Shown: positions 9,274 through 19,669, counted from the first letter of the stretch. The stretch: DNA of 62,847 nt from Actinobacillus seminis (GCF_002263215.1 NZ_NLFK01000011.1:1-62847); one strand, 5' to 3'. The notes: a model not told the origin generated them from the letters alone. Made by a program: numbers and translations.

Positions 9274-11106
9274 TTATTCTACCGTTACCGCTTTCGCTAA
9301 GTTACGCGGTTGATCCACATCAGTCCCTTTAATTAGCGCCACATGATAAGCCAATAATTGCATTGGTACAGTATAGAAAATCGGTGCAATTAATTCATGT
9401 ACGGTTGGCATGGTCACTATTTTCATGCCTGCTGTTTCAGTAAAACCCGCTTCTTTGTCGGCGAATACATATAATTGACCTCCTCGTGCGCGCACTTCTT
9501 CAATATTGGATTTCACTTTTTCCAATAATTCATTGGTCGGTGCCACCACAATCACCGGCATATCCGCATCAATTAAAGCAAGCGGTCCATGCTTTAACTC
9601 ACCGGCGGCATAGGCTTCTGCATGAATATAGGAAATTTCTTTTAATTTCAAAGAGGCTTCCATAGCAATCGGATAAAATTCACCACGACCTAAGAATAAA
9701 GCATGGTTTTTCTCGGCAAAATCTTCCGCTAATTTTTCAATTTGCGCTTCGAATGTTAATGCTTTTTCAATTTCAGCCGGCACAGACTGCAAGGCTTTTA
9801 CGATTTCTTGTTCTTTTTCCTCGGAAATATTGCCATTTAATTTACCGATCGCGGTCACTAAGATTAACATTGCTGCCAATTGAGTCGTAAATGCTTTAGT
9901 TGACGCCACCCCGATTTCTACCCCGGCACGGGTCATAAAGGCCAAATCGGATTCACGCACTAAAGAAGATCCCGCTACGTTACAAATGGTCATTGCCGCC
10001 ATATAGCCTTTTTCTTTCGCCAAACGAAGTGCCGCTAAGGTATCCGCCGTTTCCCCTGATTGGGACAGAGTTAATAATAAACTGTTCGGACGAGTCACAA
10101 ATTTGCGATAACGGAATTCAGAAGCAATTTCCACATCACAACTCACTCCGGCAAGCGCCTCAAACCAATAACGCGCCGCCATACCGGAATTATATGACGT
10201 CCCACAAGCAACGATTTGCACATGTTGCACTTTTTCCAAAATTTCTTTGGCACCGTTACCAATACTTTCTACGATCACATTGTGATGGGTGATACGTCCT
10301 TCCATGGTGTTGATAAGTGCGGTCGGTTGTTCAAAAATTTCTTTTTGCATAAAGTGACGGAATTTTCCTTTTTCCGCCGCATCATTTTCAAGGTGAGATT
10401 CGTAGGTTTCACGCTCAACTTTCAGCCCTTGTTTGTTGTAAATATCTACGCTACGACGTGTAATTTCCGCGATATCGCCTTCCTCTAAAAAGATAAAACG
10501 ACGGGTTACGCTTAACAACGCCAATTGGTCAGAAGCTAAAAAGTTTTCGCCGATCCCCAAGCCGATAACCAATGGGCTGCCGGAACGCGCCGCAACCAAA
10601 TGACTTGGATCGGTACGATCCATCACGACCATACCATAAGCGCCGGTCAATTGTTTCACCACGTTTTGCACAGCTTCTAACAAACTTGAAGTGCTGCGCA
10701 TTTCCCATTCCACCAAGTGCGCAATCACTTCAGTATCGGTTTGGGATAAGAAAACATAACCGCGCGTCTTTAATTCTGTACGCAATTCTTCGTGATTTTC
10801 GATAATTCCGTTGTGAACTACCGCGAAATTACCGGAAACGTGCGGATGCGCATTCGCTTCGGAAGGCTCTCCATGGGTTGCCCAACGCGTGTGCGCAATC
10901 CCCGCTCCTCCGATTAACGGATTTTTTTCTACCGCCTCATCTAAAGCTTTAACTTTCCCCAAACAACGCACACGTTGTAATTCGCCTTGCTCATTGACAA
11001 CCGCCACACCGGCAGAATCATAACCGCGATATTCCAAACGGTGTAAACCGTTAATTAAAATTTCAGCGACATCACGTTGCGCTACCGCACCAACAATACC
11101 ACACAT
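9274..11106 (-). CDS. glmS: GlmS, glutamine-fructose-6-phosphate aminotransferase
   Basis: GlmS makes glucosamine-6-phosphate from fructose-6-phosphate and glutamine, the first step to UDP-GlcNAc. The start at 11106 is chosen because the N-terminal nucleophile must be Cys2, and the product opens MCGIVGAV. The upstream codons that remain open lack family similarity. The 610-residue protein has an N-terminal glutaminase domain ([18 protein letters not shown] near residue 80) and two SIS sugar-isomerase domains ([27 protein letters not shown]), ending [11 protein letters not shown]. It lies 28 bases after the DeoR-type gene. I see no room for a glmS ribozyme in that gap. Confidence 0.98.
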   Translation of the reverse strand: MCGIVGAVAQRDVAEILINGLHRLEYRGYDSAGVAVVNEQGELQRVRCLGKVKALDEAVEKNPLIGGAGIAHTRWATHGEPSEANAHPHVSGNFAVVHNGIIENHEELRTELKTRGYVFLSQTDTEVIAHLVEWEMRSTSSLLEAVQNVVKQLTGAYGMVVMDRTDPSHLVAARSGSPLVIGLGIGENFLASDQLALLSVTRRFIFLEEGDIAEITRRSVDIYNKQGLKVERETYESHLENDAAEKGKFRHFMQKEIFEQPTALINTMEGRITHHNVIVESIGNGAKEILEKVQHVQIVACGTSYNSGMAARYWFEALAGVSCDVEIASEFRYRKFVTRPNSLLLTLSQSGETADTLAALRLAKEKGYMAAMTICNVAGSSLVRESDLAFMTRAGVEIGVASTKAFTTQLAAMLILVTAIGKLNGNISEEKEQEIVKALQSVPAEIEKALTFEAQIEKLAEDFAEKNHALFLGRGEFYPIAMEASLKLKEISYIHAEAYAAGELKHGPLALIDADMPVIVVAPTNELLEKVKSNIEEVRARGGQLYVFADKEAGFTETAGMKIVTMPTVHELIAPIFYTVPMQLLAYHVALIKGTDVDQPRNLAKAVTVE

Positions 11107-11134
11107 GGTTTTTTCCTTATTAAAAAGTAAAAAT

Positions 11135-11917
11135 TTAGACCGCACTTGCACAAAGCACTTCAACACCTTGTGCCTGAATTGCCTGCTTGATTTCTTCGGT
11201 CAACAAATCATCCGTCACCAGCACATTAATTTGCTGCCACGTTAATTCTAAATTCGGCATTTTTCTACCGATTTTTTGTGATTCCACCATCACTATGACT
11301 TCGCGAGACACCTCCGCCATCACTTGGCTTAACCCCACCAATTCATTAAAGGTCGTACTTCCCCGCACCAAATCAATCCCATCTGCGCCGATAAATAATT
11401 GATCAAAATTATAAGAACGCAACACTTGCTCGGCAACCTTGCCTTGAAATGACTCGGAACGCGTATCCCAAGTGCCGCCGGTCATCAACAGGGTCGGTTC
11501 ATTTTCCAAAGCACGCAACTGTGTCGCCACCGATAGCGAATTGGTCATCACGACTAACCCTTGTTTACGATTAAGCTGCTTAATCAGCGCGGCGGTTGTA
11601 CTGCCGCTATCTACGATAATACGATTGTGATCAGTAATCCGTTCTGCCGCCAGTTTTGCAATCGCTAACTTTCGGTTCGAAAGATTTTCTTCTTGCGACT
11701 CATCAATTAATTCTTTCGGCATCAAGACTGCCCCGCCATAGCGACGCAATAAAAAACCATTACTTTCCAACGCGGTTAAATCCTTGCGAATGGTCACTTC
11801 GGACGTTTCAAACAATTGTACTAATTGCTCAACGCTGACTTCTCCTTGTTCTTGTAACACTTGCATAATCGCGTGGCGACGCTGCCGGGTATTGCGGACT
11901 TGAATATTTCGTTTCAT
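11135..11917 (-). CDS. DeoR/GlpR-family transcriptional regulator
   Basis: A 260-residue repressor-type protein. The N-terminal winged helix-turn-helix ([20 protein letters not shown], then [14 protein letters not shown]) is the DeoR signature. The C-terminal sugar-phosphate sensor domain carries DSGSTTAAL and FIGADGIDL. Because it sits directly upstream of glmS, an amino-sugar phosphate ligand is a fair inference, as for AgaR/GlpR relatives, but is not shown by sequence. Its last codons and stop lie in an uptake sequence (GCA AGT GCG GTC TAA). Confidence 0.9.
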   Translation of the reverse strand: MKRNIQVRNTRQRRHAIMQVLQEQGEVSVEQLVQLFETSEVTIRKDLTALESNGFLLRRYGGAVLMPKELIDESQEENLSNRKLAIAKLAAERITDHNRIIVDSGSTTAALIKQLNRKQGLVVMTNSLSVATQLRALENEPTLLMTGGTWDTRSESFQGKVAEQVLRSYNFDQLFIGADGIDLVRGSTTFNELVGLSQVMAEVSREVIVMVESQKIGRKMPNLELTWQQINVLVTDDLLTEEIKQAIQAQGVEVLCASAV

Positions 11918-12081
11918 TAGATTTTTTCACTATTAAGTTTCGAAGCGAAATATTACAGCGTAATCTTTATGATGTAAACCTTATTTTTGTCAAATTTGGA
12001 TAAATTTTATGCCGGACAAAACATAACATCTTTCGTATTTTGCGAGTATAATTAACCGCACTTTAACACAGGAGATTGAAA

Positions 12082-12678
12082 ATGAAACAGAAAATCGTAT
12101 TGGCGACCGGCAACCAAGGCAAAGTCAAAGAAATGGCAGATGTCTTAGCGGAGTTTGGTTTTGACGTGGTGGCGCAAACGGACTTAGGTATCGAAAGCCC
12201 GGAAGAAACGGGGTTAACCTTTGTGGAAAATGCCTTAATCAAAGCGCGCCATGCCGCCACAATTTCCGGCTTGCCGGCAATTGCTGATGATACCGGATTG
12301 GTAGTGCCGGCTTTAGGCGGCGCACCGGGCTTATATTCCGCGCGTTACGCCGGAGTGGACGGGCATGAAGCAGAGGCTAAAAACCGGCAAAAATTATTAG
12401 CGGAATTAGCTGACCTTCCGCCACAACAACGTCAAGCGAAATTCGTCAGTTGCATTGTGTTGCTACAGCACCCGACCGATCCATCACCAATCATTGCCGA
12501 AGGCGAATGTTTCGGGCAAATCGGTTTTACTGAAAAAGGCGAAAATGGATTTGGCTATGACAGCCTGTTTATCTCTGACGATGCACATTGTACATTTGCC
12601 GAGCTTGCTACCGCGGAGAAAAAGAAAATATCCCACCGCGCCAAAGCCTTGAGTGTCTTAAAAGTGCGGTTAAAATAA
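12082..12678 (+). CDS. rdgB: RdgB, non-canonical purine NTP pyrophosphatase
   Basis: RdgB/HAM1 hydrolyses ITP, dITP and XTP to monophosphates, keeping deaminated purines out of DNA and RNA. The 198-residue protein opens [14 protein letters not shown], has [16 protein letters not shown] and ends with SHRAKAL, all family signatures. ATG 12082 is chosen with GGAG at 12071. A TTG six bases earlier is less likely. Its C-terminal VRLK-stop is encoded by an uptake sequence. It is followed by hemW after ten bases, a common pairing. Confidence 0.97.
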   Translation: MKQKIVLATGNQGKVKEMADVLAEFGFDVVAQTDLGIESPEETGLTFVENALIKARHAATISGLPAIADDTGLVVPALGGAPGLYSARYAGVDGHEAEAKNRQKLLAELADLPPQQRQAKFVSCIVLLQHPTDPSPIIAEGECFGQIGFTEKGENGFGYDSLFISDDAHCTFAELATAEKKKISHRAKALSVLKVRLK

Positions 12679-12688
12679 CGAGTGTTTT

Positions 12689-13849
12689 ATGCCCTCTTAT
12701 TCACGTTCTTTACCGCCGTTGAGTTTGTATGTGCATATCCCTTGGTGTGTACAAAAATGCCCTTATTGCGATTTTAATTCACACGCGCAAAAAGGCGTTA
12801 TTCCTGAACAAGATTATGTGCAACATTTATTAACCGATTTACAACAGGATTTAAAGCGTTTTCAAAAGCAAACCGAATGGCGTCCCTTGCATTCGATTTT
12901 TATCGGCGGCGGTACACCAAGTCTGTTTTCTGCGGAAAATATTGCCGCCTTATTACAAGGAATTGCGCAACAGCTGCCCTTTACCAAAGAGATTGAAATC
13001 ACGCTGGAGGCCAATCCGGGTACCGTTGAAGCAGAACGTTTTCGCGGTTATGTCGACGCCGGCATAAATCGTATCTCTATGGGCGTCCAAAGTTTTGATG
13101 ATACTGAATTACAGCGTTTAGGGCGCATTCATTCGGCAGCAGAGGCTAAAAGTGCGGTCAATTTAGCGAAAATTTCCGGCTTGCGCAGTTTTAATGTGGA
13201 TTTAATGCACGGGTTACCGGATCAAACGCTGGAGCAGGCGCTGTCGGATTTGCGTCAAGCCATTGCCTTAAATCCGCCGCATTTATCTTGGTATCAGCTA
13301 ACGATTGAACCGAATACCTTGTTTGCTTATCGTCCGCCGCATTTACCTGATGATGACGAATTATGGGATATTTTTTCCCAAGGGCACCAATTATTAACTG
13401 ACGCCGGTTATGTGCAATATGAAACTTCCGCCTACGCCAAACCCGATTATCAATGTCGTCATAATCTCAATTATTGGCGCTTTGGTGATTATTTGGCGAT
13501 CGGTTGCGGTGCTCACGGGAAATTGACGTTAAATGATGGGGAAATTGTCCGTTTTTCTAAAACTAAACACCCCAAAGGCTATTTGCACGGTGATTATTTA
13601 TATGAACAAAAAAACGTGGCAAATTTCGACCGCCCTTTTGAGTTTTTTATGAACCGTTTTCGTCTGTTGGAGGCGGTGCCGAAATGGGAATTTGAGCAAC
13701 TGACGGGCTTATCGGTCAAAACAGTAAAAAAACCAATCAGTTGGGCGGTGGCAAAAGGCTATATCACCGAAACGAATGACACTTGGCAAATTAGCGAGCG
13801 AGGCAAGTTGTTTTTAAATGAATTATTAGCGGAGTTTTTGCCGGAATAG
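12689..13849 (+). CDS. hemW: HemW, radical-SAM heme chaperone
   Basis: HemW, formerly annotated as oxygen-independent coproporphyrinogen oxidase-like, is a radical SAM protein that binds heme and delivers it to respiratory proteins. The 386-residue product shows YVHIPWCVQKCPYCDFNSH near residue 15, with the three cluster cysteines, FIGGGTPSL, and MGVQSFDDTELQRLGRIH. A true HemN would carry an extra N-terminal extension and cysteine, absent here. Length fits HemW (about 380). Confidence 0.95.
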   Translation: MPSYSRSLPPLSLYVHIPWCVQKCPYCDFNSHAQKGVIPEQDYVQHLLTDLQQDLKRFQKQTEWRPLHSIFIGGGTPSLFSAENIAALLQGIAQQLPFTKEIEITLEANPGTVEAERFRGYVDAGINRISMGVQSFDDTELQRLGRIHSAAEAKSAVNLAKISGLRSFNVDLMHGLPDQTLEQALSDLRQAIALNPPHLSWYQLTIEPNTLFAYRPPHLPDDDELWDIFSQGHQLLTDAGYVQYETSAYAKPDYQCRHNLNYWRFGDYLAIGCGAHGKLTLNDGEIVRFSKTKHPKGYLHGDYLYEQKNVANFDRPFEFFMNRFRLLEAVPKWEFEQLTGLSVKTVKKPISWAVAKGYITETNDTWQISERGKLFLNELLAEFLPE

Positions 13850-13867
13850 ACTTGTATCCAAACAGGA

Positions 13868-13891
13868 ATAGGCTTAAAGTATTAAGCCTAT
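13868..13891. terminator. Ten-base-pair hairpin after hemW
   Basis: ATAGGCTTAA (13868-13877) and TTAAGCCTAT (13882-13891) form a perfect 10-bp stem with a four-base loop between hemW and rpiA. There is no T-run, so it may be a processing or stabilising structure, a weak terminator, or an operator. Confidence 0.45.
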
Positions 13892-13925
13892 CCGCAAACG
13901 ATTACGTCACAAAAAAAGGAAAAAT

Positions 13926-14585
13926 ATGGATCAATTAACAATGAAAAAACAAGCGGCGCAAGCAGCTTTAGCTTATGTCAAACCGGATACCATTGTAGGC
14001 GTTGGGAGCGGTTCGACCGTCAACTGTTTTATTGAAGCCTTAGGCACCATGAAAAATCAAATTAAAGGCGCAGTTGCGGCATCAAAAAATTCCGAAGCTT
14101 TACTGCGCGAGCAAGGCATTGAGGTATTTAGCGCCAATGAGGTCTCCAGCTTAGATATTTATGTGGACGGTGCGGATGAAATTAATCCGCAAAAGATGAT
14201 GATCAAAGGTGGTGGAGCGGCGTTAACACGTGAAAAAATTGTGGCTGCCTTGGCAAAAAATTTCATCTGCATTGTGGATAGTAGCAAGCAAGTAGATGTG
14301 CTAGGCTCTACTTTCGCCCTGCCGGTTGAAGTGATCCCTATGGCACGTTCGCAAGTAGCACGTAAATTGGTGGCGCTTGGCGGTTCGCCGGAATACCGCG
14401 AAGGCGTAGTGACGGATAATGGTAACGTGATTTTAGATGTTTATCATTTTAAAATGATGAACCCGGTTGAAATGGAAAAAGAATTAAACAATGTCGCCGG
14501 CGTTGTCACCAATGGCATTTTCGCCTTACGTGCTGCCGATACCGTTATTGTTGGTACACCGCAAGGTGTCAAAATTATTGAATAA
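13926..14585 (+). CDS. rpiA: RpiA, ribose-5-phosphate isomerase A
   Basis: RpiA interconverts ribose-5-phosphate and ribulose-5-phosphate in the pentose phosphate pathway. The 219-residue product equals the E. coli enzyme in length and has [23 protein letters not shown] with the catalytic aspartates, and [14 protein letters not shown] purine-rich AAAAGGAAAA precedes the ATG. serA follows after 19 bases, the same pair seen in H. influenzae and E. coli. Confidence 0.98.
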   Translation: MDQLTMKKQAAQAALAYVKPDTIVGVGSGSTVNCFIEALGTMKNQIKGAVAASKNSEALLREQGIEVFSANEVSSLDIYVDGADEINPQKMMIKGGGAALTREKIVAALAKNFICIVDSSKQVDVLGSTFALPVEVIPMARSQVARKLVALGGSPEYREGVVTDNGNVILDVYHFKMMNPVEMEKELNNVAGVVTNGIFALRAADTVIVGTPQGVKIIE

Positions 14586-14604
14586 TGATAAACGGAGAGC
14601 AATT

Positions 14605-15849
14605 ATGTCAAACATAACAGAAAATAAAGTATCACTAGGTAAAGATAAGATTAAATTTTTATTGCTTGAAGGGGTGCATCAAAGTGCATTGGATACCTTA
14701 AAAGCCGCCGGTTATACCAATATTGAATATCATAAAAAAGCCTTAGACGATGACGAATTAAAAGCGGCGATTAAAGATGCGCACTTTGTCGGTTTGCGTT
14801 CCAGAACCCATTTAACCGCAGAGGTATTGGCGCACGCCGAACGTTTAATTGCGATTGGCTGTTTTTGTATCGGCACTAACCAAGTGGATTTGAAAGCAGC
14901 AAAAGAACGCGGTATCCCTGTCTTTAACGCACCATTTTCCAATACCCGTTCCGTTGCTGAATTGGTGTTAGGTGAGATTTTGCTCTTAATACGCAATGTA
15001 CCAAAAGCCAATGCGGAAGTGCACCGCGGTTTATGGAATAAATCCGCCGCGGGATCCCATGAAGCTCGTGGCAAAAAATTAGGGATCATTGGTTACGGTC
15101 ATATCGGATCGCAATTAAGCATTATCGCTGAATCCCTAGGAATGCACGTGTATTTCTATGATATTGAAAATAAATTGCCATTAGGTAATGCTCAACAAGT
15201 CCGTTCCTTGGAAGAATTATTATCTGGTTGTGATGTGATCTCATTGCATGTGCCGGAAAATGCGTCAACCAAAAATTTAATGAGCGCTGAACGTATTGCA
15301 CAACTGAAAGAAGGCTCCATTTTGATTAATGCGGCACGTGGTACCGTGGTGGATATTGAGGCTCTTGCCGGCGCATTAAAGTCGGGTAAAATTCGTGGCG
15401 CCGCAATTGATGTATTCCCAACCGAGCCGGCATCCATTGACGAAGAATTCCTATCTCCGCTACGTGAATTCGACAATGTGATTTTAACACCACATATCGG
15501 TGGATCTACAGCGGAAGCGCAAGAAAATATCGGTTCTGAAGTCTCCGGTAAATTTGTCAAATATTCCGACAACGGTTCTACTCTTTCTGCGGTTAACTTC
15601 CCTGAAGTGTCCTTGCCGGAACATAGTGGAACAAAACGTTTGTTACATATTCACCGCAACAAACCGGGCGTACTGAACCAAATCAACCAAGTTTTCGTCA
15701 AGGCTCATATCAATATCGCCGCACAATATTTGCAAACCGATCCGAATATTGGTTACGTGGTAATTGACGTCGAATCAGAAGATACCACCGAAGTTCTCGC
15801 GGAATTGAAAAAAATCGACGGAACTGTTCGTACTCGTGTACTGTATTAA
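14605..15849 (+). CDS. serA: SerA, D-3-phosphoglycerate dehydrogenase
   Basis: SerA commits 3-phosphoglycerate to serine synthesis. The 414-residue product has the NAD-binding motif GIIGYGHIGSQLS (about residues 158-170), the catalytic-domain stretches NAARGTVVDIEAL and HIGGSTAEAQENIG with the active-site histidine, and a C-terminal ACT domain (RLLHIHRNKPGVLNQIN) that binds serine for feedback inhibition. The ATG at 14605 is chosen because GGAG lies seven bases before it and the product then matches the E. coli N-terminus. An upstream extension would overlap rpiA. Confidence 0.98.
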   Translation: MSNITENKVSLGKDKIKFLLLEGVHQSALDTLKAAGYTNIEYHKKALDDDELKAAIKDAHFVGLRSRTHLTAEVLAHAERLIAIGCFCIGTNQVDLKAAKERGIPVFNAPFSNTRSVAELVLGEILLLIRNVPKANAEVHRGLWNKSAAGSHEARGKKLGIIGYGHIGSQLSIIAESLGMHVYFYDIENKLPLGNAQQVRSLEELLSGCDVISLHVPENASTKNLMSAERIAQLKEGSILINAARGTVVDIEALAGALKSGKIRGAAIDVFPTEPASIDEEFLSPLREFDNVILTPHIGGSTAEAQENIGSEVSGKFVKYSDNGSTLSAVNFPEVSLPEHSGTKRLLHIHRNKPGVLNQINQVFVKAHINIAAQYLQTDPNIGYVVIDVESEDTTEVLAELKKIDGTVRTRVLY

Positions 15850-16026
15850 TATGTAGTAAATAACGAGAGGTTCAGTAATATTTTTATATTATTTTTGTAT
15901 AAAACGTAATCCTCTTTTCACGTTCCCAAAATCCGTTGCCTTTAGCGAGATTAAAGGCAATAAATTTTCCCGCTTCATTTTTATGAAATGCCGTTTTATT
16001 TACTTGTACTCCAATAAAAATAAACA
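15850..16026. other. Gene-free stretch after serA
   Basis: This stretch between the serA stop and the first hairpin is A+T-rich. A minus-strand frame runs through it and past the hairpins, but it has no clear ribosome site and its residues resemble nothing I know. I see no supported gene here. The whole 975-base gap from 15850 to 16824 otherwise holds the hairpins and transposase remnant listed separately. Confidence 0.5.
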
Positions 16027-16053
16027 AAAAGAGTTGGTAAAACCAACTCTTTT
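16027..16053. terminator. Perfect 12-bp hairpin, likely bidirectional terminator
   Basis: AAAAGAGTTGGT (16027-16038) and ACCAACTCTTTT (16042-16053) pair perfectly around a three-base loop with A and T runs outside. It could end serA transcription from the left or act on leftward transcripts from the transposase remnant. Confidence 0.7.
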
Positions 16054-16067
16054 GCAGACCAATGACA

Positions 16068-16107
16068 AACCCCACTATTTTTACAATCAATAAAAAATAG
16101 TGGGGTT
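16068..16107. terminator. Perfect 15-bp hairpin at the end of the transposase remnant
   Basis: AACCCCACTATTTTT (16068-16082) and AAAAATAGTGGGGTT (16093-16107) pair over 15 bases around a ten-base loop. It lies at the downstream end of the minus-strand IS1182-type remnant. It may be the transposase terminator or part of the element's terminal inverted repeat. Confidence 0.6.
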
Positions 16108-16711
16108 GTTTTGTATTTGATGGCTTGTAAACCAATATTCTTGCCCTACTAATTTTAGAACGCTCATTCCGAGTATTCGGCGATATACCTCAATATATTC
16201 CCTTATCCAAGCCATAAAACAATATAAAATAGCCCGGATAACAAGGGTTATCTTCTTGATATTTTGGGCAATACTCGCCAAAAAGCATTGCATTTGAACT
16301 TTGCTTAATCCTCTACAACCGCTTGCCGCACAATTTGAGTGAAGAGGCGTTTGAAGACATCTGTTCCATTAAAACGACGGAGGCGATTTTGACTTAAGGT
16401 GTTTGCATCAATTTTTCTGTTAAAGACATTCGCGCAAACCAACGGTAAGCAACATTAACTTCAAGTTCTTTGACGAGCCGGCGTTCGCTTTTAAGTCCAA
16501 AAGCCTAGTAACATAATCTTAAATAGGCGAACCGGGTCGACAGCAGGCGACCATTATCTTGGTAATAAAAGTATGCGACTTCATCACGAATAAATTCAAA
16601 CTCAATCGCTTCATTGATTTTACGGACAAAGCGGTCTTTAGGTACGAGCTGTTCAAGACTTATCCTCTTGAACTCATATTGAGGGCATTGGGTATTTTTG
16701 AGCATAAGCAT
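16100..16711 (-). mobile_element. Degenerate IS1182-type transposase remnant with internal deletion
   Basis: On the minus strand the N-terminal transposase domain is recognisable: YEFKRISLEQLVPKDRFVRK and INEAIEFEFIRDEVAYFYYQDNGR in one frame from 16711. In shifted frames follow an equivalent of LLGF, VNVAYRWFARMSLTEKL and SQNRLRRFNGTDVFKR. Then, with no catalytic core between, comes the C-terminal stretch KVQMQCFLASIAQNIKKI at about 16320-16240. A full transposase needs roughly 450-500 codons, but only about 200 codons' worth remains. At least two frameshifts plus a large internal deletion make it inactive. Family assignment is from motif memory. Confidence 0.75.
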
Positions 16712-16740
16712 TTCCTCTGCTTGATATGCTTATTAGCTCA

Positions 16741-16804
16741 AACCTCCAGATAAATATCTAGAGGTTTGTCAGCGGTCTGAAACCTACTTTAAAAAAGTAG
16801 GTTT
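16741..16804. terminator. Two adjacent hairpins between the IS remnant and hemY
   Basis: The first stem pairs 16741-16752 with 16755-16766 (one mismatch). The second pairs 16780-16790 with 16794-16804 perfectly around AAA. The second is followed by TT on the plus strand, with TTTTT spanning its right arm. They lie just after the hemY stop and may terminate the hem operon or mark the edge of the IS remnant. Confidence 0.5.
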
Positions 16805-16824
16805 TTCAGGTAGAAGAAATTAAC

Positions 16825-18105
16825 TTATTTATTTTCTAAAAGTGCGGTCGAATTTTGTTCCGTTTTTTCGTCTTTCGTTACTTGTAAGGCTTGAACGGAC
16901 ATCACCGATTTTAAATTTTCTTCGCGCACTTGTTTGGCTAAGGCATGATCGCCATTTTGTTCAAACACATAAGCCGCCATGGTGGCATCATTGGTTTCCA
17001 ATTGCTGTTTGTGATTTTCTAAAATGGTTTTAAATACATTGCCGGCTTTGCCGAATTCATTATTGCGCACATATAAATATCCTAATGCACGATGAATGAA
17101 GCAACGTTGATCGCCTTGTGCCTGTTTTGCCCTTTTTTCAACTAATTTAAGCAGTTTGCCGTTATCTGTCGGTTGTAAGCGGGTAATTTGGGTATATAAC
17201 GCTTTTGCCAATGGGTTGCTATCATCTAGTTTTTTCAGTGCTTCAAGAGTTAATTCGTAAGCACTTTCATGATCATTACTATCGATTAAACGTGTAATTA
17301 AACCGGTTTTGACATACAGATCGTTTTGACGCTTGCGCGGTTGATTTTCCCACCATTCAAGTAAACCATCCACGCTTTCTTCATTCATTTTTTCATCAAG
17401 TAAACCGTCTTCCACTTGACGTTGTAATTGGGTGAAGTTTTCGTTGTTGTATAAGCCAACGCTTTCTACTTGATCTAAAATTTTATCTAATGCTTGATAA
17501 GCCTTGGATTGCAGATAGATATCCACCGCCAGTTTAAGCACTTCTTTATTTTTATGTGCCATCACCAATAAGCTATCCACTGAACTGCGTGCCGCCGGCA
17601 GTTTTTTCTGTTGTAACAAAATGCGAGTTCGAGCAATTTCGACAATCAAACTGTCTGTACCGGCAAGTTCAGTGGCTTCAATTAAATAGCGGTTCGCGCT
17701 AAATTCATCCCCACGTTGTTGCGCGGCTTCCGCGGCTTTAATAAAGTTCAATACCGGTTCATCAGAATGTTTGGCATTTTTGCCGATTAATTTTTCCGCT
17801 TTAGAATAGTCGCCTTCGTTCATGCGCATTAATCCTTCGAGGGTTTGCTTTTGTGCTTTGAGGCGTTTGCGGCGGGAGAACCAACCGTAAGTGCTATTGC
17901 TTAATCGATAAAAACGGGTAATGATCCACTCAATTCCGTAAATCATTGCCAACACAATCACAAAGAAGATCACTAGGGTAGTAATTGACATTTCAATGCT
18001 ATAACTGCCGGTTTCAATTAATACATAACCTTGTTTACCGGAGAGATAAGGTCCTGCGATTAAGCCGGCGAGTAACACCAGCATTAAAAATAACGTTCTA
18101 AACAT
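16825..18105 (-). CDS. hemY: HemY, membrane TPR protein of the hem operon
   Basis: HemY is an inner-membrane protein linked to late heme synthesis in enterobacteria, with no proven enzymatic activity. It is not the protoporphyrinogen oxidase also called HemY. The 426-residue product has two N-terminal membrane segments (about residues 4-22 and 38-60), a basic loop and TPR-like helical repeats to the end. It is the last gene of hemCDXY. An uptake sequence lies within its final codons. Confidence 0.92.
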   Translation of the reverse strand: MFRTLFLMLVLLAGLIAGPYLSGKQGYVLIETGSYSIEMSITTLVIFFVIVLAMIYGIEWIITRFYRLSNSTYGWFSRRKRLKAQKQTLEGLMRMNEGDYSKAEKLIGKNAKHSDEPVLNFIKAAEAAQQRGDEFSANRYLIEATELAGTDSLIVEIARTRILLQQKKLPAARSSVDSLLVMAHKNKEVLKLAVDIYLQSKAYQALDKILDQVESVGLYNNENFTQLQRQVEDGLLDEKMNEESVDGLLEWWENQPRKRQNDLYVKTGLITRLIDSNDHESAYELTLEALKKLDDSNPLAKALYTQITRLQPTDNGKLLKLVEKRAKQAQGDQRCFIHRALGYLYVRNNEFGKAGNVFKTILENHKQQLETNDATMAAYVFEQNGDHALAKQVREENLKSVMSVQALQVTKDEKTEQNSTALLENK

Positions 18106-18117
18106 AATCTATTTCCT

Positions 18118-19632
18118 CTACTGTTGAGGCTCGTTATTAGCCGGTTGTTCCGTGTTTGTTGGCGTATCTGTTTCTAAAGGCGTAGTCTCATTTTGCGTAC
18201 TGCTTTGTGGTGCCGCATTTGATTCACTTGATGTATTCGTATCAGTTGTTGCAGCATCCGGAGCATTTTCTTCGCTTAAGTCCTTATCGACGGAAAGCTC
18301 AATTTTTTGTATTTCTGATGGTTGTTTGTTAAGCAGTTTATCTAACGTATTTAAGCTACTTAATTGATTTGGTGTATCCACATAAATGGATTGTTCCAAT
18401 AATTCATCCAAGGATTTGAGGAATTGCTCTGCGACATTGGTTGTAGTATCAAAATAGGTTCTGATCCATGATGCCACGGTTTCCAAGGATTGTTTATATA
18501 ATTCGTTTTGCTGACGCGGTACCGCCAAAATAGCAATTTGCAAACGTAAACGAATATTTTCTCTTAAGTAAATATCTTGATTCGGTGCTAGTAAGGCTTT
18601 GGTTTCAGTGTTACGTGGCGTAATACGGATAAAGTGATTTAAGAAGGAAGTTGCACTTTTCTCAATATTTTGTTTCCAATCCTCAATAGAATTACTTAGT
18701 TGATCGTAATTGTTCGGATCATCAAAATTGACATTTAATACCGTGAGTTCATCAATGGTATTGGCAAGTTGAGACAAGCGTTGCATTACCGCATTTTGAT
18801 CCACGTTATTTAACGATAAAAGCTGTTTTAAATCCTTATTGATTGCGCTACGTACCGCTCCGGATTTTGGATCGGATACCTTGGCTAAGGTTTCATCCGC
18901 GATTTTAAGTAAAGAAACTGCGGTATCAATATCGTTATCTAAGACTAATTTTCTTAAGGCGTTATTTAATAAAAAATCTGTTTCGGATAATAGCCAATCA
19001 TTTGGTTGTTCCGCTTTAGTCGCAGACGCTAATTGTTCGATTTGCGTTTTTAACCCGTTAATTTCTTGGTTTTTACTCGTGACGCTTTGGGCTAATTGAG
19101 CGATTTCCTGTTGCGCATTTTTTTGGAATGTCAGCAATTGGCTAAGTTGTTCGCGTTGTTGGCTAAAATCCGGTAAATCAAGTGGCGTATTTGGCGCTTT
19201 TTCACTGACTTGTTGTTCAAGTGCGGTCATTTTTTGTTGCATTTGTACTATTTGTTGTTGACCGAAATAATAACCGGCACCGCCAACTCCTAAGGCAATA
19301 AGAATGGCTAAGAGTGCCAAGCCGGAGCCGCTTTTTTTCACGACGACAGGCCGACTTGGTGAATTGTTTTCAGGATTTTTTTCCACGCTTTTTTCAACTG
19401 TTTTTTCCGTTGAAACGCGGTTGTCAGTTTGAGGGGATTTATCGGCATTATCCATTGTGCGTTTTTCCTCTTTCTTTTTTTTGCTATTTGTAGCTTGGGT
19501 AACGTTATCGGCAGCGCAGTGGTTTGTTTTGTCATCTGCGGAAGACGTTGGGTTATGCTCGTTTTCAGCTGGAGTGAGTTCTTTTGGCAGCAACGCTTTT
19601 TTTTCCGTTGGTTTGGTATTCTTCTCAGCCAT
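18118..19632 (-). CDS. hemX: HemX-like membrane protein
   Basis: This is a HemX-type protein, often mislabelled uroporphyrinogen methyltransferase, but no SAM-binding motif is visible. The 504-residue product has a long charged N-terminus rich in K, E, T and N (residues 1-100), one membrane segment (LALLAILIALGVGGAGYYFG, about 105-124), a coiled coil (about 130-200) and a helical domain. It ends in a low-complexity tail rich in T, N, S, E and Q. It lies between hemY and hemD as in other gammaproteobacteria. Confidence 0.88.
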   Translation of the reverse strand: MAEKNTKPTEKKALLPKELTPAENEHNPTSSADDKTNHCAADNVTQATNSKKKKEEKRTMDNADKSPQTDNRVSTEKTVEKSVEKNPENNSPSRPVVVKKSGSGLALLAILIALGVGGAGYYFGQQQIVQMQQKMTALEQQVSEKAPNTPLDLPDFSQQREQLSQLLTFQKNAQQEIAQLAQSVTSKNQEINGLKTQIEQLASATKAEQPNDWLLSETDFLLNNALRKLVLDNDIDTAVSLLKIADETLAKVSDPKSGAVRSAINKDLKQLLSLNNVDQNAVMQRLSQLANTIDELTVLNVNFDDPNNYDQLSNSIEDWKQNIEKSATSFLNHFIRITPRNTETKALLAPNQDIYLRENIRLRLQIAILAVPRQQNELYKQSLETVASWIRTYFDTTTNVAEQFLKSLDELLEQSIYVDTPNQLSSLNTLDKLLNKQPSEIQKIELSVDKDLSEENAPDAATTDTNTSSESNAAPQSSTQNETTPLETDTPTNTEQPANNEPQQ

Positions 19633-19669
19633 AATTTATTCCTTGATTTTTGTTAAAAATAAAATGCAG

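Noticed and set aside
11107-11134. glmS ribozyme
   Set aside because: The 28-base gap before glmS is far too short and the usual core sequence is absent.
15884-16293. Two minus-strand open frames downstream of serA as new genes
   Set aside because: The left one runs through two terminator hairpins without a ribosome site, and the right one is the displaced C-terminal part of the IS1182-type remnant.
16087-16804. CRISPR array or repeat cluster suggested by several hairpins
   Set aside because: The hairpins have different sequences and no regular repeat-spacer pattern.
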